Positions 1 to 8,233 are shown, counted from the stretch's first letter. The stretch is 53,214 nucleotides of DNA from Fidelibacterota bacterium (GCA_016783665.1 JADHWC010000005.1:1-53214), one strand, 5' to 3'. Notes: generated by a model not told the origin, from the letters alone. Program-made: numbers and translations.

Positions 1-128
1 TTTTCACCTTGAAGGGATAATTACGCCCTGACGTAAAGAATTTATCCTTAAATACCATGATTTTCCTGTCAAACCAATGCAAGAATTTGCTCACTTTTCA
101 AATAACAGTAAATATTTTACTTGCATTA

Positions 129-263
129 TGGCAAGTAGACGACGCATCACCAACAGCGAATGTGATTTTGTTGTCCTTTCAATATTTCAAAAACGCTTCG
201 TAAACTCGCAAAATCATCAATCATAAAACAGCTTTCGCTGTTGGGTGCATGCGATTGTTATGC
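129..263 (-). repeat. attC-like palindromic element E1
   Basis: Read on the minus strand this begins GCATAAC, five bases after the stop codon of the propeller lipoprotein gene. It holds the 16-mer AACAGCGAAAGCTGTT (227-242), itself a 6-bp hairpin with a GAAA loop, found again in E2 at 48554-48569. A long imperfect stem is visible: 143-160 (CGCATCACCAACAGCGAA) pairs with 234-253, enclosing about 70 bases. The 3'-of-gene position, the terminal ATAAC/GTTAT and the long foldable stem recall integron attC sites. A dispersed non-mobile palindrome family is the alternative. Nothing else is seen in 1-128. Confidence 0.5.
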
Positions 264-267
264 AGAA

Positions 268-1479
268 TTAATCTATCTTCTTTTTAATTAGCCTTCTCAT
301 AAAATGAATCTCACCTGCTTTTATATCACATAAAATGCTTCTTTTATTATCGATCGGATAGAACAGAATATCATTTCTATAATAATAGGAGGAAATCTTA
401 TAATTTGGCTGAAAATGCACCTCGGAATATATTGGTAGAAAGGTTTGATATAAAATCAATGTACCATCAAAATAATCAAATATATTATACCCGGCTATAT
501 CGTCTGTATATTTTAGTAATTCTTGAACCTTAAATGTATTCACGTCAATCAGAATAATATCATTGGCGCTTTGTGTAATTAGCCAATTTTCATCTGATGA
601 TATAGACATTGATTTTGGCCATTTTCTGACTCCACGATTTTCATAATCGCCATAAATATAATCTCTTGATTTATACCACATTTTCTTACCACTAGCAGGA
701 TCAAAACAATAAAATCCCGATTCTTTTCCTTGGTTATATAAAATAATGTTATTTTTAGATATTGCGCTGTTTCGTCTTAAAAAGTCGAAAGGATGAAACA
801 TAAAATGTGTGATCAAAGTGTACCATAATACTTCTTCCTTTTCAGGATCATATAGAAATAAATAACTGTCGCCTGCTCTTTCTTTCATAGATCCATTCGT
901 CCATACAAGGCTGAGAATTTTATTATCAGGTGTGAACCTGAGACTATTATTATCTGAATACAATGCTGCTGGGAGTAATACTTCTTTTTTCTGGCCATTC
1001 TTTGTGTAATAATAAAACCGTGTTGGTACGTGATTGCCATATTCAATAATATATTCTCCGTCAGGAGATAAATAATAATCAAATTCAGTTTTCTTTAATT
1101 TACATAGTTCGTCTCCCTGCCTGTTTAATACAATACAACTACTATATAAATCACATAAAATTATATTGCCGTTTGAAGATACTTCTGTTCTTTCAAGAGG
1201 AATCTCCGAAAACTCCTTTTCCAAAATCAAAAAACCATCCTTTGCAATTAATCGAATGAAGTAGCTATTATCTTTTTTATATCGAACTAATATCTCATCT
1301 GTTTCTGAAGCAATATCAAACCCTAAAATCTTACCGTCAATATGTAATGATCTATAATTCTGATAATTCTCTGAAATATATTTGGAATAATTTATTCTTA
1401 CGGTATCGATATTTTGCCCTGTACAACTATGCATTACCAATAAGATAAACGATAATATATTTAGTGATATGTTATTCAT
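268..1479 (-). CDS. Predicted beta-propeller lipoprotein, function unknown
   Basis: 403 residues. The N-terminus is hydrophobic (residues 4-16) and followed by Cys19 in a weak lipobox (VMHSC), so export and probable lipid anchoring are inferred. The body is rich in short beta-strand patterns typical of PQQ/WD40-like propellers, for example LSPDGEYIIEYG, FTPDNKILSLVW and SSDENWLITQSAND, each a 'position plus value lookup' blade. No catalytic motif is visible. It is AT-rich compared with the core genes further right, stands alone on the minus strand, and is followed after five bases by the palindromic element E1, so it resembles a mobile gene cassette. It shares the propeller theme with the C-terminus of the large lipoprotein at 49509-52784, which lies in the other accessory flank. 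Confidence 0.6.
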   Translation of the reverse strand: MNNISLNILSFILLVMHSCTGQNIDTVRINYSKYISENYQNYRSLHIDGKILGFDIASETDEILVRYKKDNSYFIRLIAKDGFLILEKEFSEIPLERTEVSSNGNIILCDLYSSCIVLNRQGDELCKLKKTEFDYYLSPDGEYIIEYGNHVPTRFYYYTKNGQKKEVLLPAALYSDNNSLRFTPDNKILSLVWTNGSMKERAGDSYLFLYDPEKEEVLWYTLITHFMFHPFDFLRRNSAISKNNIILYNQGKESGFYCFDPASGKKMWYKSRDYIYGDYENRGVRKWPKSMSISSDENWLITQSANDIILIDVNTFKVQELLKYTDDIAGYNIFDYFDGTLILYQTFLPIYSEVHFQPNYKISSYYYRNDILFYPIDNKRSILCDIKAGEIHFMRRLIKKKID

Positions 1480-1496
1480 CTGAAGTACTTTCCCCC

Positions 1497-2003
1497 TTAC
1501 TGCATAACATTGTCAATATATGGAAAACTTTCCATCATATCAGCCTTATATAGCTGGAAAACATTTCCACCTATTGACCGCATTTGATTTAAAATATGGA
1601 AAAAAGCAGATTGATTTTCCACATTTATATCATACGACTTCATGAAGTGGAAATTAACAGGGATTAACACGATAAGCAAGAACAAGTTCAGACCTGATCC
1701 AAATTCAAAGCAATTACACCTGTCAGGTTTATTAGATTCTTTTTCCTCAGGTGAGATCAATTTTGTAAACCTGACAGGTGTAGGTATATCCTTAACTTTT
1801 ACCGGCAGATGAAAATGATTTGGTATCAGACAATAAGCATAAATCTCTACAAAAGTCGATATATACGAATTAAGTTTTGCAAGAAAATAGAGGTAATTCG
1901 CGTCGGTGTAAAAAAGTTTATCTTCTCCATTCGCCCGGTTATAGACGTGGTAAAACTGATTCTCGATGAAAATGGGCATAGTATTTTGAGCTTTGGTGTG
2001 CAT
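1497..2003 (-). pseudogene. Truncated REP-associated tyrosine transposase (RAYT) copy
   Basis: The first ~75 residues are nearly identical to the intact neighbour at 2091-2747, including the start MHTKAQNT, FYHVYNRANG and the HUH motif NHFHL (here NHFHLPVK instead of NHFHLLIK). Similarity stops at the internal CACCTGTCAGG palindrome (1717-1731); the remaining reading frame to 1497 is unrelated and lacks the catalytic-tyrosine region (FNCYAKSINRQ) and the GSLF/PFKRKLI segment. The homologous block is therefore about 1717-2036, bounded at both ends by the same palindrome. It also carries a 9-base deletion relative to the intact copy near 1784. It is surely inactive as a nuclease. Confidence 0.8.
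1717..1780. repeat. REP/BIME-like inverted repeat inside truncated RAYT
   Basis: Perfect 15-bp arms: CACCTGTCAGGTTTA at 1717-1731 and TAAACCTGACAGGTG at 1766-1780, with a 34-base loop. The near-identical 64-bp unit occurs inside the intact RAYT at 2452-2515 (one arm mismatch). Homology between the two RAYT copies ends at the left arm. Confidence 0.8.
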
Positions 2004-2018
2004 TGCGTTTCCTACACT

Positions 2019-2088
2019 TTAGACCTGGCAGGTTTATTAGATCCTTCCGACCCAGATAAGATTAACTGATTAAACCTGCCAGGTCTAA
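2019..2088. repeat. REP/BIME-like inverted repeat between the two RAYT copies
   Basis: Perfect 18-bp arms: TTAGACCTGGCAGGTTTA (2019-2036) and TAAACCTGCCAGGTCTAA (2071-2088). It sits just upstream of the truncated RAYT and just overlapping the end region of the intact one. The core CCTGNCAGG is shared with four other places in this window. Confidence 0.85.
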
Positions 2089-2090
2089 GA

Positions 2091-2747
2091 TTATTCCAGA
2101 GAATATTTCGCTATTTCCAGATAATTGATTTTGGCGTTTCGATGGTCTTCTATAAACCGGTCTCTACCTTCGAAAATATCATAAATTGTTTTGCGAGGTA
2201 GTTTGGTCGGTTGGTTGTCAAGCAGAGCCTTATAGGAACTCCAGCGATAATTTTCGAAAGATTGTGTTATTTGATGGTGAATGGGATTCACGTGAGTATA
2301 GATGATAATCATTTTCAAATATTCTTCGGTATCAATGAGTTTTCGCTTGAATGGTTTATCAAACAGACTGCCCGAGCGGTTCTCTTGTCGGTTGATGGAT
2401 TTAGCGTAGCAGTTGAAGAAATTGGAAAAAGCCTGCGTAATTATGCTATTCCACATGTCAGGTTTATTAGGTTCTTTTTTCTCAGGTGAGATCAACTTTG
2501 TAAACCTGACAGGTGTAAGCGTAGGTATAATATCCTTAACTTTTATCAGCAGATGAAAATGGTTTGGTATCAGGCAATAAGCATAAATCTCCACAAAAGC
2601 TGATACATACGAATTAAGTTTTTCAAGAAAATAGAGGTAATTCGCATCGGTGTAAAAAAGTTTATCATCTCCATTCGCCCGATTATAGACATGGTAAAAC
2701 TGATTCTCGATGAAAAGGGCTATTGTATTTTGAGCTTTGGTGTGCAT
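2091..2747 (-). CDS. REP-associated tyrosine transposase (RAYT, Y1/HUH family)
   Basis: 218 residues, full length for the family of single-strand HUH nucleases that process REP palindromes. Visible marks: FYHVYNRANG near the N-terminus, the metal-binding HUH motif NHFHLL, the catalytic-tyrosine helix (FSNFFNCYAKSINRQ), RSGSLFDKPFKRKLI, the IIYTHVNPIHH segment and the WSSYKALL motif. The linker between the HUH motif and the tyrosine helix (about residues 78-98, VRFTKLISPEKK...) is encoded by a REP-type palindrome (2452-2515) inserted in frame. REP hairpins also lie immediately 5' (2764-2795) and 3' (2019-2088) of the gene, the arrangement called a REPtron. Known family members cleave and rejoin REP-containing single strands; activity here is inferred. 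The start is shared by both copies (MHTKAQNT). Confidence 0.9.
   Translation of the reverse strand: MHTKAQNTIALFIENQFYHVYNRANGDDKLFYTDANYLYFLEKLNSYVSAFVEIYAYCLIPNHFHLLIKVKDIIPTLTPVRFTKLISPEKKEPNKPDMWNSIITQAFSNFFNCYAKSINRQENRSGSLFDKPFKRKLIDTEEYLKMIIIYTHVNPIHHQITQSFENYRWSSYKALLDNQPTKLPRKTIYDIFEGRDRFIEDHRNAKINYLEIAKYSLE
2452..2515. repeat. REP-like inverted repeat in frame within the RAYT gene
   Basis: Arms CACATGTCAGGTTTA (2452-2466) and TAAACCTGACAGGTG (2501-2515), one mismatch, 34-base loop. It encodes the linker of the transposase without breaking the frame, and matches the unit at 1717-1780. Confidence 0.8.
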
Positions 2748-2763
2748 CGTTTTCTACACTTTA

Positions 2764-2795
2764 GACCTGACAGGAAAAAGAAAACCTGTCAGGTC
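2764..2795. repeat. REP hairpin upstream of RAYT
   Basis: GACCTGACAGG (2764-2774) and CCTGTCAGGTC (2785-2795) are perfect 11-bp arms with a 10-base A-rich loop. The preceding TACACTTTAGACCTG is also found upstream of the truncated RAYT (2013-2027), so each copy carries its own 5' REP. Confidence 0.85.
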
Positions 2796-2828
2796 TTTAC
2801 ATTCTCATTCTCTCTATCTTTCATCATT

Positions 2829-2973
2829 TCGGGCGAATTCTTTAAAAAGCGATCAATCAGGTTTTCCACCAATTCATCTCCGAGAATGAAAGTCAAGGTA
2901 ATGTGCCCGTCATTCCGATGCTGTTTATTCCATAGCGCCGCAGTTTCCACGGCATTGGGATTGCGCGCCCAAG
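2829..2973 (-). pseudogene. Displaced fragment of the hutU 3' end
   Basis: About 145 bases repeat the last ~47 codons of hutU (4051-4190) with roughly eight mismatches counted by eye (about 95% identity) and in the same orientation. Read on the minus strand it still encodes residues like NPNAVETAALWNKQHRN and GDELVENLI. It stops matching on both sides (left ~2825; right ~2973). The PIN/antitoxin pair lies between this fragment and the intact hutU end, so the two copies flank a ~1.1 kb insert. Confidence 0.85.
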
Positions 2974-3025
2974 TGTCTCACCAGAGACCTCCGTTGAGGC
3001 GAAAGATTCGTTAGGGCTTTTCCAA

Positions 3026-3442
3026 TTAAGGTGACTTTATAATTCCGGCAAGTTCTTCAGGGGCATAGATGTTTAGAGAAGCATACTTAAAATCTTTAGT
3101 ATTTCTTGTTACAATTCCATCTATATGGCTTAGATTTGCAGATTCGTGCAATACCGCATCTTCAAAATCGGAGATGTTATGACTGCATGCAGATTCAAAT
3201 ATTGACTTATTTAATTCGGTCAGTGCAAAAATATTTAGCAGGTTTTTAATCAGCTTCTTCGCTTTATCTGATCCTTTGACTTTTGTTACTAAATAACCAA
3301 TAGTGGTTAAGGTTGTCGGACAAATATATCCTTCAATAATTCCTTGTTCAACTTCGGATAAAAGAAATGTGGCAACATTATAGTATGGTTTACGAAGAAG
3401 CAGTACGTCTAATATTACGTTCGTATCAAATAAGATTTTCAT
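3026..3442 (-). CDS. PIN-domain toxin-like ribonuclease (VapC-type)
   Basis: 138 residues, the usual length of a single PIN domain. The acidic residues that bind Mg2+ in PIN nucleases are visible: Asp6 in LFDTNVILD, the acidic pair in ISDFEDAVLHESA, and Asp in HIDGIVTRNTKDF. Its start codon overlaps the stop of the upstream antitoxin-like gene by four bases (ATGA), the standard translational coupling of toxin-antitoxin operons. PIN toxins of this sort cleave tRNA or mRNA; the target here is unknown. The pair is enclosed by the duplicated hutU 3' end, which points to acquisition as a small island. Confidence 0.85.
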   Translation of the reverse strand: MKILFDTNVILDVLLLRKPYYNVATFLLSEVEQGIIEGYICPTTLTTIGYLVTKVKGSDKAKKLIKNLLNIFALTELNKSIFESACSHNISDFEDAVLHESANLSHIDGIVTRNTKDFKYASLNIYAPEELAGIIKSP

Positions 3443-3681
3443 AAATACTTACCTTCTAAGTATTTTTTATAATCTTTTTCATCAATATTAGAATCGACGA
3501 GAGCACCATATAAAGATTTTACATTTGGGGGTAATGCTTTGCCTTCGATAAATTCTTTTTTAGTAAGCATTCTAAAGTAATCCGCAACCATTTTAGAGAG
3601 TGATTTACCTTTTTTATCAGCAATTGTTTTTGCCAGGTTGATCAACTCGTCTTCCATTCTTAAAGTCAATTTTGTTTGCAT
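3439..3681 (-). CDS. Antitoxin-like protein (DUF6364 / ribbon-helix-helix type)
   Basis: 80 residues from the ATG at 3681, chosen because AAGGAGATGAT lies just before it; the open frame continues nine codons further upstream without a comparable ribosome site. The N-terminus (MQTKLTLRMEDELINLAK) has the short strand plus helix pattern of ribbon-helix-helix DNA-binding antitoxins and matches the DUF6364 style; GKSLSKMVADYF would be the second helix. The C-terminal tail is expected to wrap the PIN toxin encoded by the overlapping downstream gene. Such antitoxins usually repress their own operon; no operator was identified. Confidence 0.8.
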   Translation of the reverse strand: MQTKLTLRMEDELINLAKTIADKKGKSLSKMVADYFRMLTKKEFIEGKALPPNVKSLYGALVDSNIDEKDYKKYLEGKYL

Positions 3682-3778
3682 ATCATCTCCTTGTACGTCT
3701 TCCTTCATAATATTAATACGTCATATAGAAATATGCAATAACTTTTTGATTGTTCCACAATAATTTCTTTTTACATGC

Positions 3779-3909
3779 CATAACGGATTAACTCACCGGC
3801 GCAAACTCGACCGGGAATTTGTTGTTTGATTAACGAAATATATTATGCAGACTTTCATTTTTAAAATCTCGCTACCAGCATTTTGTGTCCGGTGCAGTGG
3901 GAGTTAGAT
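3779..3909. repeat. attC-like palindromic element E5
   Basis: Part of the 358-bp gap between the antitoxin and hutU. The + strand begins CATAAC, then AACTCACCGG (3790-3799); at the far side CCGGTG (3889-3894) and GAGTTAGAT (3901-3909) complement it, with an asymmetric bulge. GTTAGAT fits the integron R' consensus GTTRRRY and its complement ATCTAAC fits RYYYAAC. The general architecture (terminal ATAAC, inner YAAC, long stem, variable centre) is like E1 and E2, but the core 16-mer is absent. Nothing else is recognised in this gap. Confidence 0.35.
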
Positions 3910-4039
3910 AGTGACAATAGATGATTCATTTCAATAGTACCATTTATTTGTTTCTGCAAAACTTTCTGTCTTTATAGTGTATAAATAAACTCATACGCTC
4001 CCGCGTTTACGCCAACATGATATCTTGCCTGTCTCATAA

Positions 4040-6073
4040 TTACTTATCTGGCGAATTCTTAAAAAAGCGCTCAATCAGGTTTTCCACCAGTTCATCTCCG
4101 GGAATGAAAGGCAAGGTAATGTGCCCGTCATTCCGATGCTGTTTATTCCATAGCGCCGCAGTTTCAACGGCGTTGGGATTGCGCGCCCAGCTGCGCCGGG
4201 CGACACCGCCCATGACGTCCCATGAAAGCCCTTTTCGAATCACTTCATCGGCTTTTTCGCTGCCGTCAAGAAGGATGCCGTTGCCTCCGTTACTGGCACG
4301 CCCGATACCGACGCCGCCGCCGTTGGAAAGTACAACGAGTGTCATTCCTCTCGCTATATTGCCGCCGAAGCACTGCACCGACATATCGGCGGTTGTCCGG
4401 CTGCCGTCGTAAATATTGGCAGTTTCCCGGAAGGGCGAGTCGGTGCCGGAGACATCATGATGATCGCGACCGAGCAGTACCGGTCCGATTTCACCGTTGC
4501 GCACCATATCGTTAAACTTCAAGGCGATGCGGATGCGACCCCCTTCGTCGGAATAGAGAATCCGACACTTTGTGCCCACTATTAGTTGATTTTCCTCGGC
4601 AGTTTCGATCCAGTGGTAATTATCGCGATGCAGCGAACTCAATTTCGGATCGATACAGGTCATAACAGCCTTATCGGTCTTATGGAGATCTTCATTCTTG
4701 CGGCTGAGACAGACCCAGCGGAATGGTCCAAAGCCTTTATCAAAGCAAACCGGGCCCATGATATCTTCCACATATGACGGCCAGATGAACCCTTCGGAAG
4801 TGTCAACCCCGTTTTGGGCGATTTCCGGGATGCCGGCGTTAAAAATGGACGCCATGAAACTATTGCCGTAATCCCAAAAATAGGAACCTTTCTGTGTGAG
4901 GTGTTTGATTACGCGATAGTGACACCTGAGCGACTGATCTACAAGTTTGCAGAATTTATCCGGATCGGATTTAATCAGTTCGCGCCCTTCATCAAAAGTT
5001 ACTCCTGCGGGAGTGTAGCCGCCTTCATAAACGGCATGACAGGATGTTTGATCGGAGATCAGTTCTACTTCGATATTTTTTTTGTCAATATATTCCAAAA
5101 GATCTACGACATTGCCATGATAGGCGATGGAAACGGCTTTTCCGGTTTGTTTATATTCCTGCATCCAGCTGGTGATCTGATCGAGATTGTCGGACACTTT
5201 GCCGACCCAACCCTGTTCGTGGCGGGTCTTGATCCGGCTGTAATCCACCTCCGCGATCACGCCGATTCCACCGGCAATTTCGACGGCTTTAGCCTGGGCG
5301 CCCGACATTCCGCCAAGACCGGAACTCACGAAGAAAATTCCTTTCAGGTCTTTATCATCGGGAATACTAAGATATTTCCTGCCGGCATTTAATAACGTAA
5401 TAAAAGTGCCATGAACAATTCCCTGGGGTCCGATATACATCCAGCCGCCGGCGGTCATCTGCCCATAATTGGAAACGCCCATGGCTGCCAATTTTTTAAA
5501 GTGTTCCGAATTATCCCATTCTCCGACAATTATACCATTAGTGGAAATAACCCTGGGAGCCATTGGACTGGAAGGAAAGAGACCAACCGGGTGACCGGAA
5601 CTGACGACCAAGGTCTGTTCTTCGGTCATGATTTCGAGATACTGTTTAATTAATAGGTATTGCATCCAGTTCTGGCATACCTGCCCGGTTTCGCCATAGG
5701 TCACCAGTTCATAAGGATAAAGCGCCACTTCGAAATCCAGATTATTATCGATATTCACCTGGAGAGCGCGGGCGGCCAGGATGCCTTTATATTCATTTAC
5801 CGGTTTGCCCCAGATACGACCTTCAGGACGATAGCGATACCCGTAAATTCGTCCCATAGTGCGCAGTTCTTCCAGAAATTCAGGCGCCAGTGTCCTGTGT
5901 AACTCTTCCGGGATATATCGAAGCGCATTTTTTAAGGCTATGACGGCTTCGTTTTTCGTTAGGTTGAAGCCGCGGTTCGGAGCGCGGCGAATGCCTTTGA
6001 CAAACTCCTTTTTGGCTGGAAGTTCTGCCGGCAGTTTTATTGTCATAGCCGACGCTATGTCGAAATTATTCAT
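4040..6073 (-). CDS. hutU: Urocanate hydratase (urocanase)
   Basis: Second step of histidine degradation: converts urocanate to imidazolonepropionate using tightly bound NAD+. From the ATG at 6073 (GGGAG upstream) it is 677 residues, the long form of the family, close in length to eukaryotic urocanases rather than the ~555-residue Pseudomonas/Bacillus type; an ATG nine codons earlier is less well supported. Visible motifs: QNWMQYLLIKQYLE, SSGHPVGLFPS, the glycine-rich dinucleotide site GLGGMSGAQAKA, DQTSCHAVYEGGY, GNSFMASIFNAG, RWVCLS (probable catalytic-region Cys), and GGGVGIGRASNGGNG. The product is the substrate of HutI, encoded ~1 kb away on the other strand. Its last ~47 codons are duplicated at 2829-2973. 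Confidence 0.96.
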   Translation of the reverse strand: MNNFDIASAMTIKLPAELPAKKEFVKGIRRAPNRGFNLTKNEAVIALKNALRYIPEELHRTLAPEFLEELRTMGRIYGYRYRPEGRIWGKPVNEYKGILAARALQVNIDNNLDFEVALYPYELVTYGETGQVCQNWMQYLLIKQYLEIMTEEQTLVVSSGHPVGLFPSSPMAPRVISTNGIIVGEWDNSEHFKKLAAMGVSNYGQMTAGGWMYIGPQGIVHGTFITLLNAGRKYLSIPDDKDLKGIFFVSSGLGGMSGAQAKAVEIAGGIGVIAEVDYSRIKTRHEQGWVGKVSDNLDQITSWMQEYKQTGKAVSIAYHGNVVDLLEYIDKKNIEVELISDQTSCHAVYEGGYTPAGVTFDEGRELIKSDPDKFCKLVDQSLRCHYRVIKHLTQKGSYFWDYGNSFMASIFNAGIPEIAQNGVDTSEGFIWPSYVEDIMGPVCFDKGFGPFRWVCLSRKNEDLHKTDKAVMTCIDPKLSSLHRDNYHWIETAEENQLIVGTKCRILYSDEGGRIRIALKFNDMVRNGEIGPVLLGRDHHDVSGTDSPFRETANIYDGSRTTADMSVQCFGGNIARGMTLVVLSNGGGVGIGRASNGGNGILLDGSEKADEVIRKGLSWDVMGGVARRSWARNPNAVETAALWNKQHRNDGHITLPFIPGDELVENLIERFFKNSPDK

Positions 6074-6152
6074 GATCTGCTCCCATATTGCTTTGATCAA
6101 TCATCAACTTTACGAAAGATTTAAGGAGATATCGTGAAGTGCTATTAAATAA

Positions 6153-6170
6153 TCCCGATGAATATCGGGA
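6153..6170. repeat. Short hairpin TCCCGAT-N4-ATCGGGA
   Basis: Perfect 7-bp stem with loop GAAT in the 183-bp gap between the amidase stop and the hutU start. The same core (CCCGAT-N4-ATCGGG) recurs at 38729-38744, so it may be a dispersed small repeat or a weak terminator of the amidase transcript. A second feature of the gap is GTTAGGC at 6220, a possible relic of an attC-like end. Confidence 0.5.
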
Positions 6171-6256
6171 CAAAGTTTGCTCTCGTCCAGGAGTCCAACA
6201 TAACCGTTGAAATTTATATGTTAGGCTGAAGTGAGAAATGTTCATCATTAAGATTT

Positions 6257-6874
6257 TCATTTTGGCAAACGTTCCTGTACCCGGGCCTGAATTGTCCCGT
6301 TTTCCAGGTATTGGTAGAGATTTTTTCCCGGGCAGAGAGTCTCGGTATAATCTTTATGTCCTTTGATGTCATACAGCGGAACATTGAATCGTTCAACTAA
6401 GTATGCCGTGAGTTCGATAATCGCTTTCATTTGAGCTTGATTTACGGTTGCGTTTTCAAAATTTCCCATCAGACAGATCAGAGCATGTCCACTGGGATCG
6501 TAATCCGTATTGGTAGCGCCGGGATAATTGATGGGTCTTATCTCATATATTACGCCGTTAGGGTCAATCATAAAATGGTAAGGAATATCGATCCACTTTT
6601 TTTCTTTACGGCTCCAATCCTGAAGTCTGCGAACATGCTCAACGGGGTCTTTTTCAGAAGGATAGTCAACCCCGCCGTGGTGGATGGTTATCTTGCTTAT
6701 TTCATGTTGAGGTAATATACCGGCGAGCGGTTTCCATTCCCAGTCGGCGCGCCGGACGACCTGCAAATGATCCGGATAACTTAATTCCAGAACCTCATAT
6801 TCTTTATGAATCGGTATGGAACACGCGCTGAAAATTAAAACTAAGATAAAGATAAAAAGCATTCCGGATTTCAT
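6257..6874 (-). CDS. N-acetylmuramoyl-L-alanine amidase lipoprotein (Amidase_2/PGRP fold)
   Basis: 205 residues. A hydrophobic start with lipobox FSAC (Cys18) predicts a lipoprotein. The domain spans ~40-200: ITIHHGG supplies the first zinc His, YHFMIDPNGVIYE is the family core, SGHALICLMGNFE the central strand, and GHKDYTETLCPG the second zinc His and the Cys ligand, as in T7 lysozyme and peptidoglycan-recognition proteins. It would cut the amide bond between muramic acid and the stem peptide, in the periplasm. It is transcribed away from hutI with about 135 bp between the two starts, and toward hutU on the same strand. Confidence 0.9.
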   Translation of the reverse strand: MKSGMLFIFILVLIFSACSIPIHKEYEVLELSYPDHLQVVRRADWEWKPLAGILPQHEISKITIHHGGVDYPSEKDPVEHVRRLQDWSRKEKKWIDIPYHFMIDPNGVIYEIRPINYPGATNTDYDPSGHALICLMGNFENATVNQAQMKAIIELTAYLVERFNVPLYDIKGHKDYTETLCPGKNLYQYLENGTIQARVQERLPK

Positions 6875-7009
6875 CGGTTTTTCCTTTCAATGATTGCAAT
6901 TAAAGTTAGCCAATTCAAAACTTCAGTACAAACTAAAGATAACGGCTTAGTGCTTGTATGGTCAACCCTGTTTTATTAGCTTTGGCACAAATGGCGGGGG
7001 AATTTTTTT

Positions 7010-8233
7010 ATGAACAATGCCAAAATAATCAGCAATATCGGGGAACTTGTCAGCTATGACTCTGATTCGGAATCGATGAAAGTATATCAAAATGTCGATA
7101 TGGTATTTGCCGATGGAGTCATTCGGGAAATCGGTAAAGATCTGTTTTCCAGTGAACTTGAGCTTTTCGATACTGGAGGTTCGTTAGTCACTCCCGGTTT
7201 TGTAGATCCTCATACTCATCCGGTGTTTTTTGAAACACGGGAGTTGGAATATGAGATGAGAATTATGGGCAAATCCTATATGGAAATTGCCGCCGCCGGT
7301 GGCGGAATTCGTTCCAGTGTCCGAAGCTTGCGGTCTGCTGACTACAAAGAACTAAAAGGGAAAGTCAAACAGCGGCTGGATGATTTTTTCAGATATGGCA
7401 CAACTACGATTGAAGCGAAAAGCGGGTATGGATTATCAACGGAAAGCGAGTTGATGTCGCTTCGGCTGTTAAAAGAATTAGACGATGAGCATCTACTGGA
7501 CATCAAACGAACGTTTTTAGGCGCACACGAATATCCGGATGAGTATCGCGAGGATCATGATGCTTACATCGACCTGATTATTCAGGAAATGTTGCCCGCA
7601 GTCGTCCGGGAAGGATTAGCGGAATTTTGTGATGTGTTTTGTGAAGAGGGCGTATTTTCTGTCCGTGAATCCCGCAGAGTATTGGAAGCGGCGAAATTTC
7701 TGGGACTCGGTATTCGTTTGCACGCCGAGGAATTCAAACCCATTGGCGGTGTGCAATTAGCAGCGAAACTGGGAGCCATATCGGCTGACCACCTGACCGC
7801 GATAACCGATGAGGGTATCGATGCTTTGATAGAGGGAAACGTAATCCCAATCCTGTTGCCGGCGACGACGTTTTTCCTTGGCTTGGATCACTATGCTCCG
7901 GGAAGGAAAATGTGGGACAAGGGTTTGCCGGTTGCCATTGCCACGGATTTCAACCCGGGCAGCTCCATGACCCAATCCATGCCGCTCGTTATTTCAATTG
8001 CCTGCTTGAAACTGAAATTGACGCCTCTGGAAGCCCTTCAAGCAGCAACAATTAATGCTGCACGATCAATCGCGATGGATAACGCTGTGGGTAGTCTTGA
8101 GCCGGACAAACAGGCTGATTTTGTGATCTGGAAATTCAACCGCTATCAGGGCATACCCTATTATCTGGGGTACCAGGCGATTCGCAGCGTTTGGAAGAGA
8201 GGGCAGCTAGTATGGTCCGAACCTGGCGAATAA
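7010..8233 (+). CDS. hutI: Imidazolonepropionase
   Basis: 407 residues, normal length. Amidohydrolase-fold enzyme that hydrolyses 4-imidazolone-5-propionate to N-formimino-glutamate, third step of histidine degradation. Metal and substrate motifs: DPHTHPVF (~66-73), AAGGGIRSSV, KSGYGLSTESE, FLGAHEYP, LHAEEF (third metal His), SADHL and ATDFNPGS. It faces away from the amidase/hutU pair. HutH lies at 33444; hutG or hutF for the last step is not in the window, so formimino-glutamate processing must be encoded elsewhere. Confidence 0.97.
   Translation: MNNAKIISNIGELVSYDSDSESMKVYQNVDMVFADGVIREIGKDLFSSELELFDTGGSLVTPGFVDPHTHPVFFETRELEYEMRIMGKSYMEIAAAGGGIRSSVRSLRSADYKELKGKVKQRLDDFFRYGTTTIEAKSGYGLSTESELMSLRLLKELDDEHLLDIKRTFLGAHEYPDEYREDHDAYIDLIIQEMLPAVVREGLAEFCDVFCEEGVFSVRESRRVLEAAKFLGLGIRLHAEEFKPIGGVQLAAKLGAISADHLTAITDEGIDALIEGNVIPILLPATTFFLGLDHYAPGRKMWDKGLPVAIATDFNPGSSMTQSMPLVISIACLKLKLTPLEALQAATINAARSIAMDNAVGSLEPDKQADFVIWKFNRYQGIPYYLGYQAIRSVWKRGQLVWSEPGE

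Noticed and set aside
1717..2795. CRISPR array from the repeated CCTGNCAGG sequences
   Set aside because: Units occur as inverted pairs with irregular spacing and lie partly inside a RAYT gene; no regular spacers or cas genes. They are REP-type palindromes.
4017..5902. Several + strand open frames over hutU (e.g. 4017-4412, 4814-5392)
   Set aside because: All lie antisense to a complete, clearly recognised urocanase and have no family motifs, signal or ribosome site; they are shadows of its codon use.
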